A stretch of DNA of 64,000 nt from Pediococcus claussenii ATCC BAA-344 (lineage in GTDB: Bacteria > Bacillota > Bacilli > Lactobacillales > Lactobacillaceae): positions 1,674,001 through 1,738,000 of the forward strand of contig NC_016605.1 in NCBI RefSeq assembly GCF_000237995.1, read 5' to 3'. The notes below the pieces were generated by a model. It ran no database searches. It had not been told where the DNA came from and saw nothing but the letters and a program-made list of their open reading frames with translations. Both the position numbers and the translations under genes were made by a program. Shown here in pieces: positions 1-7,604 of the stretch (within the stretch, counting starts at the first letter, position 1; every line of letters begins with the position of its first letter).

Positions 1-1
1 A

Positions 2-601
2 CTGAACATGATTGCAACTCTTGATCGTCCAACTAGCGGAACGGTAGAGATAAACAACCAGGACGTTACCAAGTTACGTGGCAACAAGATCGCTGATTTT
101 CGTGCCAATGAGATCGGTTTTATTTTTCAAGACTTTAATCTTTTAGAAACATTAACGGCATACGAAAATATTGCACTGCCTTTGTCACTACAAGGCGTAA
201 ATAAACGCAAGATCAAGGCTGCCGTTCAGCAGGTTTCATCAACATTATCAATCTCGAGCCTACTAGAAAAATATCCAACTGAACTATCTGGTGGACAAAA
301 GCAACGTGTTGCGGCAGCTCGTGCCATCGTTCATAACCCTGCGTTATTATTGGGCGATGAACCAACCGGTGCCTTAGATTCGAACAGTGCACGCGAATTA
401 TTAGAATTGCTCACTGAGATTAATCATGATCAGAACGTATCTGTTCTACTTGTAACGCATGATCCATTTTCTGCCAGCTTCTCTGATCGTATCTTGTTTA
501 TCAAAGATGGTATCATCGGACAAGAAGTGAAACGAAACGGCGCATCACGTACCGAGTTTTACCAGACTATTCTGGAACAACTTGGTACTTTCGAACAATA
601 G
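2..601 (+). CDS. BceA-type ABC transporter ATPase, 5'-truncated by the window edge
   Basis: This is the ATPase of a BceAB-type transporter, which drives flux-sensing and resistance against cell-wall-active peptides such as bacitracin (family knowledge). The reading frame is open from base 2. The first in-frame ATG (base 8) is internal, because the residues around it (LNMIATLDRPTSG) normally follow the Walker A loop, which lies outside the window. Visible are the Q-loop (IGFIFQDFNLL), the ABC signature LSGGQKQR, Walker B LLLGDEPTG and the switch His (VTHD). The permease starts 11 bases downstream. No BceRS two-component genes are in view; they may lie upstream. The peptide substrate is not known. 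Confidence 0.93.
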   Translation: MNMIATLDRPTSGTVEINNQDVTKLRGNKIADFRANEIGFIFQDFNLLETLTAYENIALPLSLQGVNKRKIKAAVQQVSSTLSISSLLEKYPTELSGGQKQRVAAARAIVHNPALLLGDEPTGALDSNSARELLELLTEINHDQNVSVLLVTHDPFSASFSDRILFIKDGIIGQEVKRNGASRTEFYQTILEQLGTFEQ

Positions 602-612
602 GGGGTGTCAAG

Positions 613-2418
613 ATGCTATTAAGATTAACACTCGCCAATATTAAAAATCGTTTTCGTGATTATATCGTATTACTAACTGGGTTAGTTATTTCGTCGGGAA
701 TATTCTATATGTTTGCTAACTTGGCAACTAATAAAGAATTCATTAAAGCAAATGCCCATTTTAAATTTGCAGCGCCGGTATTTATTTTTGGAGAAATATT
801 ACTCGTTATTATCACGTTAGTTTATGTCATGTATGCTAATTCATTTCTGCTAAGTATGCGACAACATGATTACGGACTCTTTATGATGTTAGGAGCTAAG
901 CGGGGCCGTGTTGGCCTACTAATGGTCGTTGAAACGCTCACCGTTGGCTTGATCGCCACAGTAATCGGTATATTATTAGGTATTGCTGCTACTGAGGGAC
1001 TTTCTGGTCTTCTCTTCTCACAACTTGGATTAAACATTAAGCATCTTAGTCCATTCTATTTAAATGCTATTGTTTCAACATTTGCTCTCTACCTTATATT
1101 ATTTATTGGTGCATCCTTGTTGAATTTACAGCGTTTAATTCGTACACCGGTACTATCATTGCTTCGCCAAAATGATTCAGTTGATCGCTTTGTGATTCAT
1201 CCCGTTCGGCTTGCCTTTCAAGGAGCTGCTGGTATCGTTCTGGTCGGAAGTGGTTATGCAGCATTATATTACATTAAGGTACTACAGTTGATGGCAATTC
1301 CGATCGCCCTAGTTACCATCGTTTTGGGAAGCTACCTGATTTTCAGATCAAGTTTAGTTCTAATTATTGGCTGGCTTAAAAGGACCAATTGGGCAACTAA
1401 AAAGCTTAACGGATTTACGTTATCTCAGATTATGTTTCGTGTTCATGACTACACGCGTATATTAACAATCACGTCGTTACTTTTTGCCTTGGCTTTAGGC
1501 GCAATAACAGTTGGTGCTGGCTTCCGCCAACAAATCAACTCATTTGCTACTGCAGGTGGTTCTTATACGCTTGCAGTCAATGACGCTAACGCAACTCAGA
1601 AAAAACAAATCGCTCAACTTAAAGGATCTGATGTATCAACATATTCACAAAAAATTGTTGGAAATAACATTTTTTATAATCAGTCAGAATTCAGTAAGCA
1701 TCCTTTTTATGAATATAAAACAACTGACCAGTCTGGCATGTTCTATAAACAAAAAAAAGTACCTATTCCTCTAAAAACTTTAGAGAAAACTGCTGCTCAG
1801 AATCTTGATTTTGCCTCACTATCTGGTTCTAAAAAGAAGTTAATACCTAAGATTGTTCCAGCAGCTCAATTTAACCAACTAGTAGGAACAAATCAAAGCG
1901 TCTCCGTCATAACCGTAAACGATATTAGTGTGAACAGGGCTCAATTAGATAAACTAAATAACAGTCAAAACAAGCACTTTTCAAGTGCTTATCCTGATAT
2001 GCTGATCGGTACTTATCAAGCTTATATCGTAATTAGTGGCATCTTTGGTGGACTAGAATTCATTGGTTTCTTCCTTGGAATAGCCTTTCTAGCCATGTTA
2101 GCAAGTTGCTTGGTTTTCAAAATTCTGTCGGGAACTAATCAGGATAAAATTCGATATAATCTGCTCAATAAGATTGGAACGCAAAAAAAGCTCCTCAAGC
2201 AAAGCATTAATCGCGAAATATTAGTTCTATTCGCTGCACCGGGAATACTAGGGATTATCGACGTGTTATTTGGTCTTCAAATGTTTAAATCTTTAATGGA
2301 TCATCCCTATGCTAATATCCAATATCCAATCATTATTTTTGTAATCATATACATGTTGTACTACTGGTTTACCATTTGGATGTATAAGCTCATTGTATTA
2401 CCGAAGAAATCGAGGTAA
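613..2418 (+). CDS. BceB-type ABC transporter permease (FtsX family)
   Basis: This is the membrane subunit paired with the preceding ATPase. At 601 residues it is slightly short of the usual 620-670 for BceB proteins. It has about ten hydrophobic segments: four in the N-terminal 160 residues, a middle group at about 200-310, and three near the C-terminus. A hydrophilic block at about 305-475, between the middle and last groups, matches the large extracellular peptide-sensing domain of the family. A GGGGGTG ribosome site precedes the ATG. It is translated directly after the ATPase and overlaps no other gene. It is likely to act in antimicrobial-peptide sensing and removal, but its substrate cannot be read from the sequence. 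Confidence 0.9.
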   Translation: MLLRLTLANIKNRFRDYIVLLTGLVISSGIFYMFANLATNKEFIKANAHFKFAAPVFIFGEILLVIITLVYVMYANSFLLSMRQHDYGLFMMLGAKRGRVGLLMVVETLTVGLIATVIGILLGIAATEGLSGLLFSQLGLNIKHLSPFYLNAIVSTFALYLILFIGASLLNLQRLIRTPVLSLLRQNDSVDRFVIHPVRLAFQGAAGIVLVGSGYAALYYIKVLQLMAIPIALVTIVLGSYLIFRSSLVLIIGWLKRTNWATKKLNGFTLSQIMFRVHDYTRILTITSLLFALALGAITVGAGFRQQINSFATAGGSYTLAVNDANATQKKQIAQLKGSDVSTYSQKIVGNNIFYNQSEFSKHPFYEYKTTDQSGMFYKQKKVPIPLKTLEKTAAQNLDFASLSGSKKKLIPKIVPAAQFNQLVGTNQSVSVITVNDISVNRAQLDKLNNSQNKHFSSAYPDMLIGTYQAYIVISGIFGGLEFIGFFLGIAFLAMLASCLVFKILSGTNQDKIRYNLLNKIGTQKKLLKQSINREILVLFAAPGILGIIDVLFGLQMFKSLMDHPYANIQYPIIIFVIIYMLYYWFTIWMYKLIVLPKKSR

Positions 2419-2422
2419 CGAT

Positions 2423-2692
2423 ATGCTACTTTCATTTATTTTATGGTCAATTGCAATTGTGTCTTCTGTGATTCAATTTATAACAGGTTATTTTCACAGG
2501 TTTAGTTTGGGATTCTTCATACCAATTGGATTCACTTTTTTTATAGTATGGTCCTTAATTTATGTTGATGCCATCGATATTCCCATTGCCGGATCTGCCT
2601 TAATTATGGGATTCTTATGGTATGCAACCTGTTATATTAAAGGACGTAATTTTCATAATCAAAAAATAGAGAAGGGACAACCATCGAACTGA
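2423..2692 (+). CDS. small membrane protein downstream of bceAB
   Basis: This encodes an 89-residue protein with about three hydrophobic segments (residues 1-20, 27-46 and 52-75) and a short charged, Lys-rich tail. The ATG at 2423 was chosen because GAGGT lies six bases upstream; a longer frame from 2393 would overlap the permease and has no ribosome site. It begins five bases after the permease stop, so it is almost certainly in the same transcript. I do not recognise the family. A role accessory to the BceAB transporter is only suggested by position. Confidence 0.75.
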   Translation: MLLSFILWSIAIVSSVIQFITGYFHRFSLGFFIPIGFTFFIVWSLIYVDAIDIPIAGSALIMGFLWYATCYIKGRNFHNQKIEKGQPSN

Positions 2693-2712
2693 TGCGTTGC
2701 CCCTTTTAGCGC

Positions 2713-2807
2713 ATTACTAGCTCGTAACCAACAGATTTTTTGGTTCACAAAGCTTAATACTCGTGCGCTGTCCATATTTACAGGCGAAAAATACCACATA
2801 GGAACTG
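2713..2807. repeat. structured intergenic repeat, family C, copy 1
   Basis: This 95-bp element aligns end to end with 19012-19107. Shared blocks are ATTACTAGCTCGT at the left, ATACTC plus GTCCAT in the middle, and an AACTG right end. The central part forms a hairpin (AACCAA 2726-2731 with TTGGTT 2740-2745) at the position where the second copy has a hairpin of different sequence. An extra AGCGCA (2708-2713) can pair with TGCGCT (2764-2769) around it. It is non-coding; a 76-codon frame on the minus strand is accidental. Confidence 0.7.
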
Positions 2808-2815
2808 TCAAGGAC

Positions 2816-2853
2816 AAGAGACGAATGATGATAGTCTTCATCATTCGTCTCTT
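2816..2853. terminator. hairpin between convergent genes
   Basis: This is a perfect 16-bp stem (arms 2816-2831 and 2838-2853, loop of six bases) between the plus-strand bce group and the minus-strand phosphatase. The T-run is poor on both sides, so it is a likely but weak terminator. The stem sequence GACGAATGATG recurs in the terminator at 3784-3812. Confidence 0.65.
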
Positions 2854-2958
2854 GTATTTAAGTGGAATCATTTGACTTATTTCTCGCATTTTTGCTATTT
2901 AGTTTGGAAAATAAATTTATATTTTAGTTATGTCACATTTTTTTATTCTTAAAACATT

Positions 2959-3477
2959 TTATAGAAACAGACTTAAAATCACTCCGAAAATGGCTCCAAC
3001 TAAAAGACCACTCAATACATCGCTTGGATAATGAACCATAAGGTAAAGCCTCGACAATGCAATAACGGCAGTAAATACAAGTGCAATGAGGCCTATCCAA
3101 ATACTAATGTGGAACAGTAAAATTGTACTACACATCGCAATCACACAGTGTCCTGATGGAAACGAAGAATTGCCTGGCTTTTTAACCTCTAATTCAATTA
3201 ACTTGTTATCTACAAAAGGACGATTTCGAAATAAAAACCGTTTTACCAATGATTCGATTAAAACAAAATAACCTAAATCACCTAAGATTATGAATAGCCC
3301 TACTTTAAAATACTTCGTGAACATCAAAGCGACCGCTAATACAATCCACATTAAGCCACCTTTACCAACTATATTAATAGTACGAGCAATCCATGTCATC
3401 CATTTTCTTCGCTTCACATTTACTCTTATCCACTCAATTATTTTGTAATCTATTTGTGAAATTTGTTGCTTCATCAT
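2959..3477 (-). CDS. PAP2-family membrane phosphatase
   Basis: This is a 172-residue integral membrane acid phosphatase of the type-2 phosphatidic-acid phosphatase family. The three family motifs are in order: K-x6-RP (KRFLFRNRP, about 80-88), PSGH (SFPSGH, about 105-110) and SR-x5-H-x3-D (SRLYLMVHYPSD, about 140-151). The second and third supply the catalytic histidines. About five membrane segments surround them. Family members dephosphorylate undecaprenyl pyrophosphate, phosphatidylglycerol phosphate or phosphatidate; the choice cannot be made here. If it is a UppP-type (BcrC-like) enzyme, it would fit its neighbour BceAB, since both act on bacitracin-related lipid-carrier stress. That link is inference. 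Confidence 0.9.
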   Translation of the reverse strand: MMKQQISQIDYKIIEWIRVNVKRRKWMTWIARTINIVGKGGLMWIVLAVALMFTKYFKVGLFIILGDLGYFVLIESLVKRFLFRNRPFVDNKLIELEVKKPGNSSFPSGHCVIAMCSTILLFHISIWIGLIALVFTAVIALSRLYLMVHYPSDVLSGLLVGAIFGVILSLFL

Positions 3478-3775
3478 GACACCACCCTTTTTACATCAGT
3501 TACCTAATGATACTAGCTGACGCCCTTTTCGGTTCAGAGAATGTTAAGAGATTGCGGTAAAGCTGTCGTCACCTGCAAGCTAGCACTTGCAGAAAGTGAC
3601 AGATTCACGTTTTTGTAAAATTAGACGATAATTATATTCAATAGTTTTGTTTTTACAGGCATAATACGGATAATTCTATCTCCCTTTAAATCGTCAATAA
3701 ATATTTAATCTGTTCCAACAGTTTCACCAAAAATATTTTAAAACAAAAGGACTATAGCAAAATGATCCTGCTCAA
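3478..3775. other. gene-free stretch with an isolated hairpin
   Basis: No coding frame is credible here. The right part of the phosphatase promoter presumably lies just after 3478. At 3563-3602 there is an imperfect hairpin: CTGCAAG (3573-3579) pairs with CTTGCAG (3586-3592), extended by GTCAC (3568-3572) with GTGAC (3596-3600). It is not followed by a T-run on either strand, so it is not an obvious terminator. Its role is unknown. Confidence 0.5.
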
Positions 3776-3812
3776 ATAAAAAAGACGAACAATGAATGGA
3801 ACATCATTCGTC
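3776..3812 (-). terminator. terminator of the dha-glpF operon
   Basis: On the minus strand GACGAATGATG (3812-3802) pairs with CATTGTTCGTC (3794-3784) through 11 pairs including two G-U, followed by a T-run at 3783-3776. It lies about 150 bases after the glpF stop. Confidence 0.8.
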
Positions 3813-3962
3813 TCCTGCCCTTATTAGTTCCTTGCGGCGTTCTTCGCCTATAGTAATGGAACAACGTACGAGTTATCTTAGTTTTGTGTAATAAAAAATC
3901 CGCTGTTTCCGAGCTAACAATGCTCATCACTTCTGATTTATGTCCCACTCTCTTCTTTAAAC

Positions 3963-4670
3963 TTATTTCAACAATACCTGTAATCCGGATGCCAAAACAC
4001 CGCCGACAATTGGTCCACACATTGGAACCCATGCGTAACCCCATTGTGCATCTCCTTTATTTGGTACTGGTAGTATTGTGTACGCTAAGCGGGGACCCCA
4101 ATCACGTGCTGGATTCAGTGCGAATCCGGTCGTACTACCTAAACTAGCACCAATTATCGTAATTAACATACCTACAATAAATGGCTTTAACCCACTAGAA
4201 AAGTCTCCTAGATTTAACAGTACAAAAATAAAAGTAAACGTTGCAATTATTTCTGAAATGAAGTTAAACACTGGTGAATTAATCGCGGGAACAGTAGAGA
4301 AAATTCCAATTGAGTTTCCGTCATCAGCATTCTTTGATTCCTTGAAATGCGGATAAAATTGCAAAATAACAATTGCGGCACCAACAAATGCCCCTAAGAA
4401 TTGTCCGATTAGATATGGAAGTACGTTTGCCCAAGGGAAGAATCCAAATACTGCGAAGCCAATCGTTACGGCTGGATTAAGGTGTCCATCTGAGCCTAGT
4501 GAGGCCGCAACGTAAACCCCCATTGTAACTGCAAGACCCCAGGCTATACTTACAAACGTCCATCCTGAGTTACGAGCATATGCTTTTTTTAAGTTTACAC
4601 TGGCACCCGTACCAGCACCCATAATAATTAAAACCATCGTGCCAAAAAATTCTCCAATAAAACCGTGCAT
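3963..4670 (-). CDS. glpF: glycerol facilitator (MIP/aquaglyceroporin)
   Basis: This is a 235-residue channel protein of the major intrinsic protein family that lets glycerol or dihydroxyacetone diffuse across the membrane. Both half-helix signatures are canonical: HLNPAVT near residue 63 and ALNPARDWGPR near 187. The Asp after NPAR is typical of glycerol-conducting members. Six membrane helices are visible. A GGAGG ribosome site lies nine bases before the ATG. It is the last gene of the dhaKLM operon, 25 bases after dhaM, so dihydroxyacetone/glycerol uptake is its likely job. It differs from the second MIP protein in this window (58101-58814), which has NQA in the second motif and belongs to the lar operon. 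Confidence 0.92.
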   Translation of the reverse strand: MHGFIGEFFGTMVLIIMGAGTGASVNLKKAYARNSGWTFVSIAWGLAVTMGVYVAASLGSDGHLNPAVTIGFAVFGFFPWANVLPYLIGQFLGAFVGAAIVILQFYPHFKESKNADDGNSIGIFSTVPAINSPVFNFISEIIATFTFIFVLLNLGDFSSGLKPFIVGMLITIIGASLGSTTGFALNPARDWGPRLAYTILPVPNKGDAQWGYAWVPMCGPIVGGVLASGLQVLLK

Positions 4671-4695
4671 GTTATTACCTCCATCCTAAAATAGG

Positions 4696-5067
4696 TTACT
4701 TAATTTTTAACTCGTTAATTTGCTTTTCAACATCCTCCAAACTAGTATTTACCTGAAGCAATGCTGCTGCCGTATAGGCACTTTCAACAAGTGCTGTATC
4801 ATACAGATGTACTTTCTTATCGCTCATCTCAATTGCCATTTCTAAGTTCATCTTGGCGCTACCTAGATCATAAAATGCCAGTAACTCGTCTCCAGTATTT
4901 TGTTCAAAAGCTGTTTGAATTCGCTCTATGCTTGTACCAACACCATCGTTCTCAAGTCCACCAGCTGTTGTTACCGAAACATCTTTCGCAACTTGGTCAA
5001 TTAATCGTTGAACTCCTATGGCAATATCAGATACATGTGAAACAATTACGATTCCATATTTCATCAT
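4696..5067 (-). CDS. dhaM: dihydroxyacetone kinase phosphotransfer subunit DhaM
   Basis: This is a 123-residue EIIA-mannose-like protein that carries phosphate from HPr to the ADP bound in DhaL, replacing ATP as phosphoryl donor. The phospho-accepting His lies in the N-terminal strand (VIVSHVSDIA, His11 by this start). It has only the EIIA domain, as in Gram-positive DhaM; the HPr and EI-like extensions of the E. coli protein are absent. The start codon follows the dhaL stop without a gap and has AGGAG five bases before it, so translation is probably coupled. Confidence 0.93.
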   Translation of the reverse strand: MMKYGIVIVSHVSDIAIGVQRLIDQVAKDVSVTTAGGLENDGVGTSIERIQTAFEQNTGDELLAFYDLGSAKMNLEMAIEMSDKKVHLYDTALVESAYTAAALLQVNTSLEDVEKQINELKIK

Positions 5068-5643
5068 CTATTCTCCTACCTTTAATAGTGTCTTCAATAG
5101 ATAACCTGATGACATCGAACCCGGGTCAATATGTCCAATTGAACGCTCTCCGACATATGAAGCACGACCTTTAGTTGCCTGCATATCCCTTGTTTTTTCA
5201 ACGCTCTCGTCAATCAGCTTACTCGTTAGTTTCCCAGCAGAAACGGCCTCAGCAGCCGGCTTCCAAACATCAACCATTGTTTTTTCGCCTTCAGTCGCAT
5301 TACCGCGGCGCTCGATGCCGGCCAATCCAGCCGGAATTAAATCCTTAATATCTCCAGAATTGGTTTTACTCATCTCCAGAAATGCAGTTCCATATAATGG
5401 TCCTGCTGCTCCACCAACTTTGCTGATTAAACTCATTGCAATCGTTTTTAATACATCAGATACAGAATTAAATTCTTTACCATCAAGAGCTTCATGGACG
5501 GCTTCCATGCCACGAGCCATATTATTACCATGATCACCATCACCAATTGGCGTATCTAACTCACTTAAATACCCTTTTTGTGCCTGAATTTCTGCATTGA
5601 AATCATCCATCCACTTAATTGTTTTTTCAACATCTAAAGTCAT
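5068..5643 (-). CDS. dhaL: dihydroxyacetone kinase ADP-binding subunit DhaL
   Basis: This is the 191-residue ADP-binding subunit that passes phosphate from DhaM to dihydroxyacetone held by DhaK. The conserved metal/nucleotide loop DTPIGDGDHGNN is at about residues 30-41 and the second loop GGAAGPLYG at about 78-86. The ATG at 5643 was chosen because AGAGGAG lies six bases upstream and dhaK ends 13 bases before; a frame starting 11 codons earlier would overlap dhaK. The length is normal for the family. Confidence 0.94.
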   Translation of the reverse strand: MTLDVEKTIKWMDDFNAEIQAQKGYLSELDTPIGDGDHGNNMARGMEAVHEALDGKEFNSVSDVLKTIAMSLISKVGGAAGPLYGTAFLEMSKTNSGDIKDLIPAGLAGIERRGNATEGEKTMVDVWKPAAEAVSAGKLTSKLIDESVEKTRDMQATKGRASYVGERSIGHIDPGSMSSGYLLKTLLKVGE

Positions 5644-5656
5644 AATTTCTCCTCTT

Positions 5657-6652
5657 TTACCAAGCAATTGTGTCAACTTTATAATTTAAACGATCGAGTA
5701 ACTCATCTGAATCTAGTTTAAATAACGTTAGAGAAACTCCTGCCATATCAAGCGAAGTCATTAGATTTCCAACTTTTGTAAAATCTACTTTAACTTTTAA
5801 ACTTGCTAACTTATTCAATACATCATTCATAAAAATATATTCTTCCATTAATGGTGTTGCCCCCATTCCGTTTACGAGAACAGCATAATGATCTCCATCA
5901 GCAAACTTAAATTCTTCGTTTAATTTACCAACTAATTCCTCAACTAAGTCTTTGGATTTCTGCAACTTTTCACGTCGATATCCAGGCTCACCATGAATTC
6001 CAACGCCATATTCAATCTCGTCATCTGCTAAGGTAAAACCTGGTTTTCCAACTTCAGGAACCGTTGCTCCACTGAGAGCGACTGCAATAGTCTTAATATT
6101 AGGCAGAACTTTTTGTGCTAAAGCCTCAATTTCATCTAAACTTGCACCTTGATCAGCAGCTGACCCTAAAACCTTATGCATAAATAACGTTCCTGCAACT
6201 CCACGACGACCTTGCGTATAAGTACTATTTTCAACCGCTATATCATCATCAACAACAATTGATTTAACCTTAATGTTTTCCATATCAGCCATATCCTTGG
6301 CCATTTCAAAATTCATAACATCGCCAGAATAATTCTTAATAACTAGAAAAACTCCAGCTCCTGAATCCACTTTTTTAATTGCTTCAAAAATTTGATCGGG
6401 CGTAGGAGATGTGAATACTTCTCCACACACCGCTGCACTTAACATACCTTGTCCAACAAATCCGGCGTGTGTAGGTTCATGTCCGCTACCTCCACCACTC
6501 ACAATTCCTACTTTGCCCTTTATTTTGGCAATATCCGTTCGGTAGACAGCCTCTGTCCCATCAATCCTAGTTAAATAATCTGGATAGCTACGCACTAACC
6601 CTTGAACCATTTCATCCACAACATTGGCCGGGTCGTTAATAATCTTCTTCAT
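5657..6652 (-). CDS. dhaK: dihydroxyacetone kinase substrate-binding subunit DhaK
   Basis: This 331-residue subunit binds dihydroxyacetone covalently through a histidine as a hemiaminal and receives phosphate to give dihydroxyacetone phosphate. The motif GIVSGGGSGHEPTHAGF (about 49-65) and the substrate-binding histidine in GVGIHGEPG (about 218-226) are both present. It is the first gene of dhaK-dhaL-dhaM-glpF. A cre box sits in the promoter region, so catabolite control is likely. A GGGAGG ribosome site precedes the ATG. The operon presumably serves use of glycerol or dihydroxyacetone as a carbon source. Confidence 0.95.
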   Translation of the reverse strand: MKKIINDPANVVDEMVQGLVRSYPDYLTRIDGTEAVYRTDIAKIKGKVGIVSGGGSGHEPTHAGFVGQGMLSAAVCGEVFTSPTPDQIFEAIKKVDSGAGVFLVIKNYSGDVMNFEMAKDMADMENIKVKSIVVDDDIAVENSTYTQGRRGVAGTLFMHKVLGSAADQGASLDEIEALAQKVLPNIKTIAVALSGATVPEVGKPGFTLADDEIEYGVGIHGEPGYRREKLQKSKDLVEELVGKLNEEFKFADGDHYAVLVNGMGATPLMEEYIFMNDVLNKLASLKVKVDFTKVGNLMTSLDMAGVSLTLFKLDSDELLDRLNYKVDTIAW

Positions 6653-6697
6653 TATTTACCTCCCTAAATATATTTCTCTGTACATATACAGGATAGA

Positions 6698-6711
6698 AGA
6701 AACCGCTTACA
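6698..6711 (-). promoter_or_regulatory. cre box upstream of dhaK
   Basis: The minus strand reads TGTAAGCGGTTTCT, which matches 13 of 14 positions of the CcpA consensus TGWAANCGNTNWCA. It lies about 45-60 bases before the dhaK start codon, close to a TATCCT/TATATG -10 region, so it would allow CcpA repression of the dha operon. Confidence 0.7.
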
Positions 6712-6860
6712 AAATAAAGATTACTGCTCTAAAATTATTATTTAAAAAATAATACTTCCAATCGAAGTTATGATACCATACAGCCTTTACTTACTTTAAC
6801 GGTTTCCAAAACTGCGCAAAATAATCCAAGCACAACCAAAATATATTCATACCGTTGCAT

Positions 6861-6902
6861 AAAAAAATAACAGAGTGACATATTTCAATATTCCTCTGCT
6901 AT
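6861..6902 (-). terminator. terminator of the TetR gene
   Basis: On the minus strand ATAGCAGAG (6902-6894) pairs with CTCTGTTAT (6875-6867, one G-U), followed by seven T residues. It separates the TetR gene from the dha operon. Confidence 0.75.
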
Positions 6903-6916
6903 CTTTATATAAACAA

Positions 6917-7492
6917 TTATTCAATTTCTGCCGCAACAATCATATCTTCAACCTGCTTCAGTGGCACTTCTTTTTCCGTATAAACACCATTTTGAATATT
7001 TTGTGCATGAAGCATCACCGTCGAAAAAATATTATTACGATGAAATGAAATATCCAACTGTCTCAAATCTCGATTTTTGATGCCTCTATACATCATCTGT
7101 TGAACTTGGCTCGCATCCACAATTGATTTAACTGCATTTACGATCGGAGAGTCGCTTTTCATTGCGTCTTTCAGACGAATTATTAACTGCATTCTATCTA
7201 AATTTTTGCTGGCATACGCAAAAAGTAGTCTAATACTTTTCCGCAATGCTTCTTCCACCGGCATATTCGAGCCATCAAACTCAATCTCAGCATACATTCG
7301 TTTTAGTTCTCTTAGATAGAGCGTCAACATAATTTCTTCTCTGTTTTTAAAATATATATATATACTTGATTGTGAAATATTTAGTCCTTTTGCAATCTTA
7401 TTTGTTGAAGCGTTGGCAATCCCGCCTTCAATAACTAGCCTAGCAGCCTCTTCTAGAATATTCTGAAATTTTTGATTATCTTTTTTTCTCAT
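6917..7492 (-). CDS. TetR-family repressor (likely of the divergent reductase)
   Basis: This 191-residue protein has an N-terminal TetR helix-turn-helix at about residues 10-55 (NKIAKGLNISQSSIYIYFKN is the recognition region) and a C-terminal ligand domain that I cannot assign. It is divergent from the SDR gene at 7605, and the two promoters are back to back with palindromes between them, so autoregulation and control of the SDR is the simplest reading. A terminator separates it from dhaK. Its start codon has no ribosome site. The -10 TATATT of a TTGACA promoter ends seven bases before the ATG, so the message may be leaderless or nearly so. Confidence 0.85.
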   Translation of the reverse strand: MRKKDNQKFQNILEEAARLVIEGGIANASTNKIAKGLNISQSSIYIYFKNREEIMLTLYLRELKRMYAEIEFDGSNMPVEEALRKSIRLLFAYASKNLDRMQLIIRLKDAMKSDSPIVNAVKSIVDASQVQQMMYRGIKNRDLRQLDISFHRNNIFSTVMLHAQNIQNGVYTEKEVPLKQVEDMIVAAEIE

Positions 7493-7520
7493 ATCTTGAA
7501 TATAACAACAACAAATTTTA

Positions 7521-7585
7521 TGTCAAGCTTGAAATTTATAATGTTAGTGTTTATAATATCCTAAAACGATAACATTATCATTTTA
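7521..7585. promoter_or_regulatory. divergent promoters with palindromic operator
   Basis: The plus-strand promoter is TTGAAA (7529-7534), 17 bases, TATAAT (7552-7557). The minus-strand promoter has its -35 TTGACA at 7526-7521. Right after the plus-strand -10 is an inverted repeat with 11-base arms (7562-7572 and 7575-7585, one mismatch). A further ATAATGTT (7538-7545) inside the spacer is repeated inverted as AACATTAT (7571-7578). This is an ideal place for repressor binding. Confidence 0.7.
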
Positions 7586-7604
7586 GAAAGAAGGATATTA
7601 AATC

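Noticed and set aside
2659-2889. 76-codon minus-strand frame
   Set aside because: It spans the family C repeat and a terminator hairpin and has no plausible domain.
6917-7492. TetR as the DhaS-type activator of the dha operon
   Set aside because: A terminator separates it from dhaK and its promoter is entwined with the divergent SDR gene. DhaS needs DhaQ, which is absent here.
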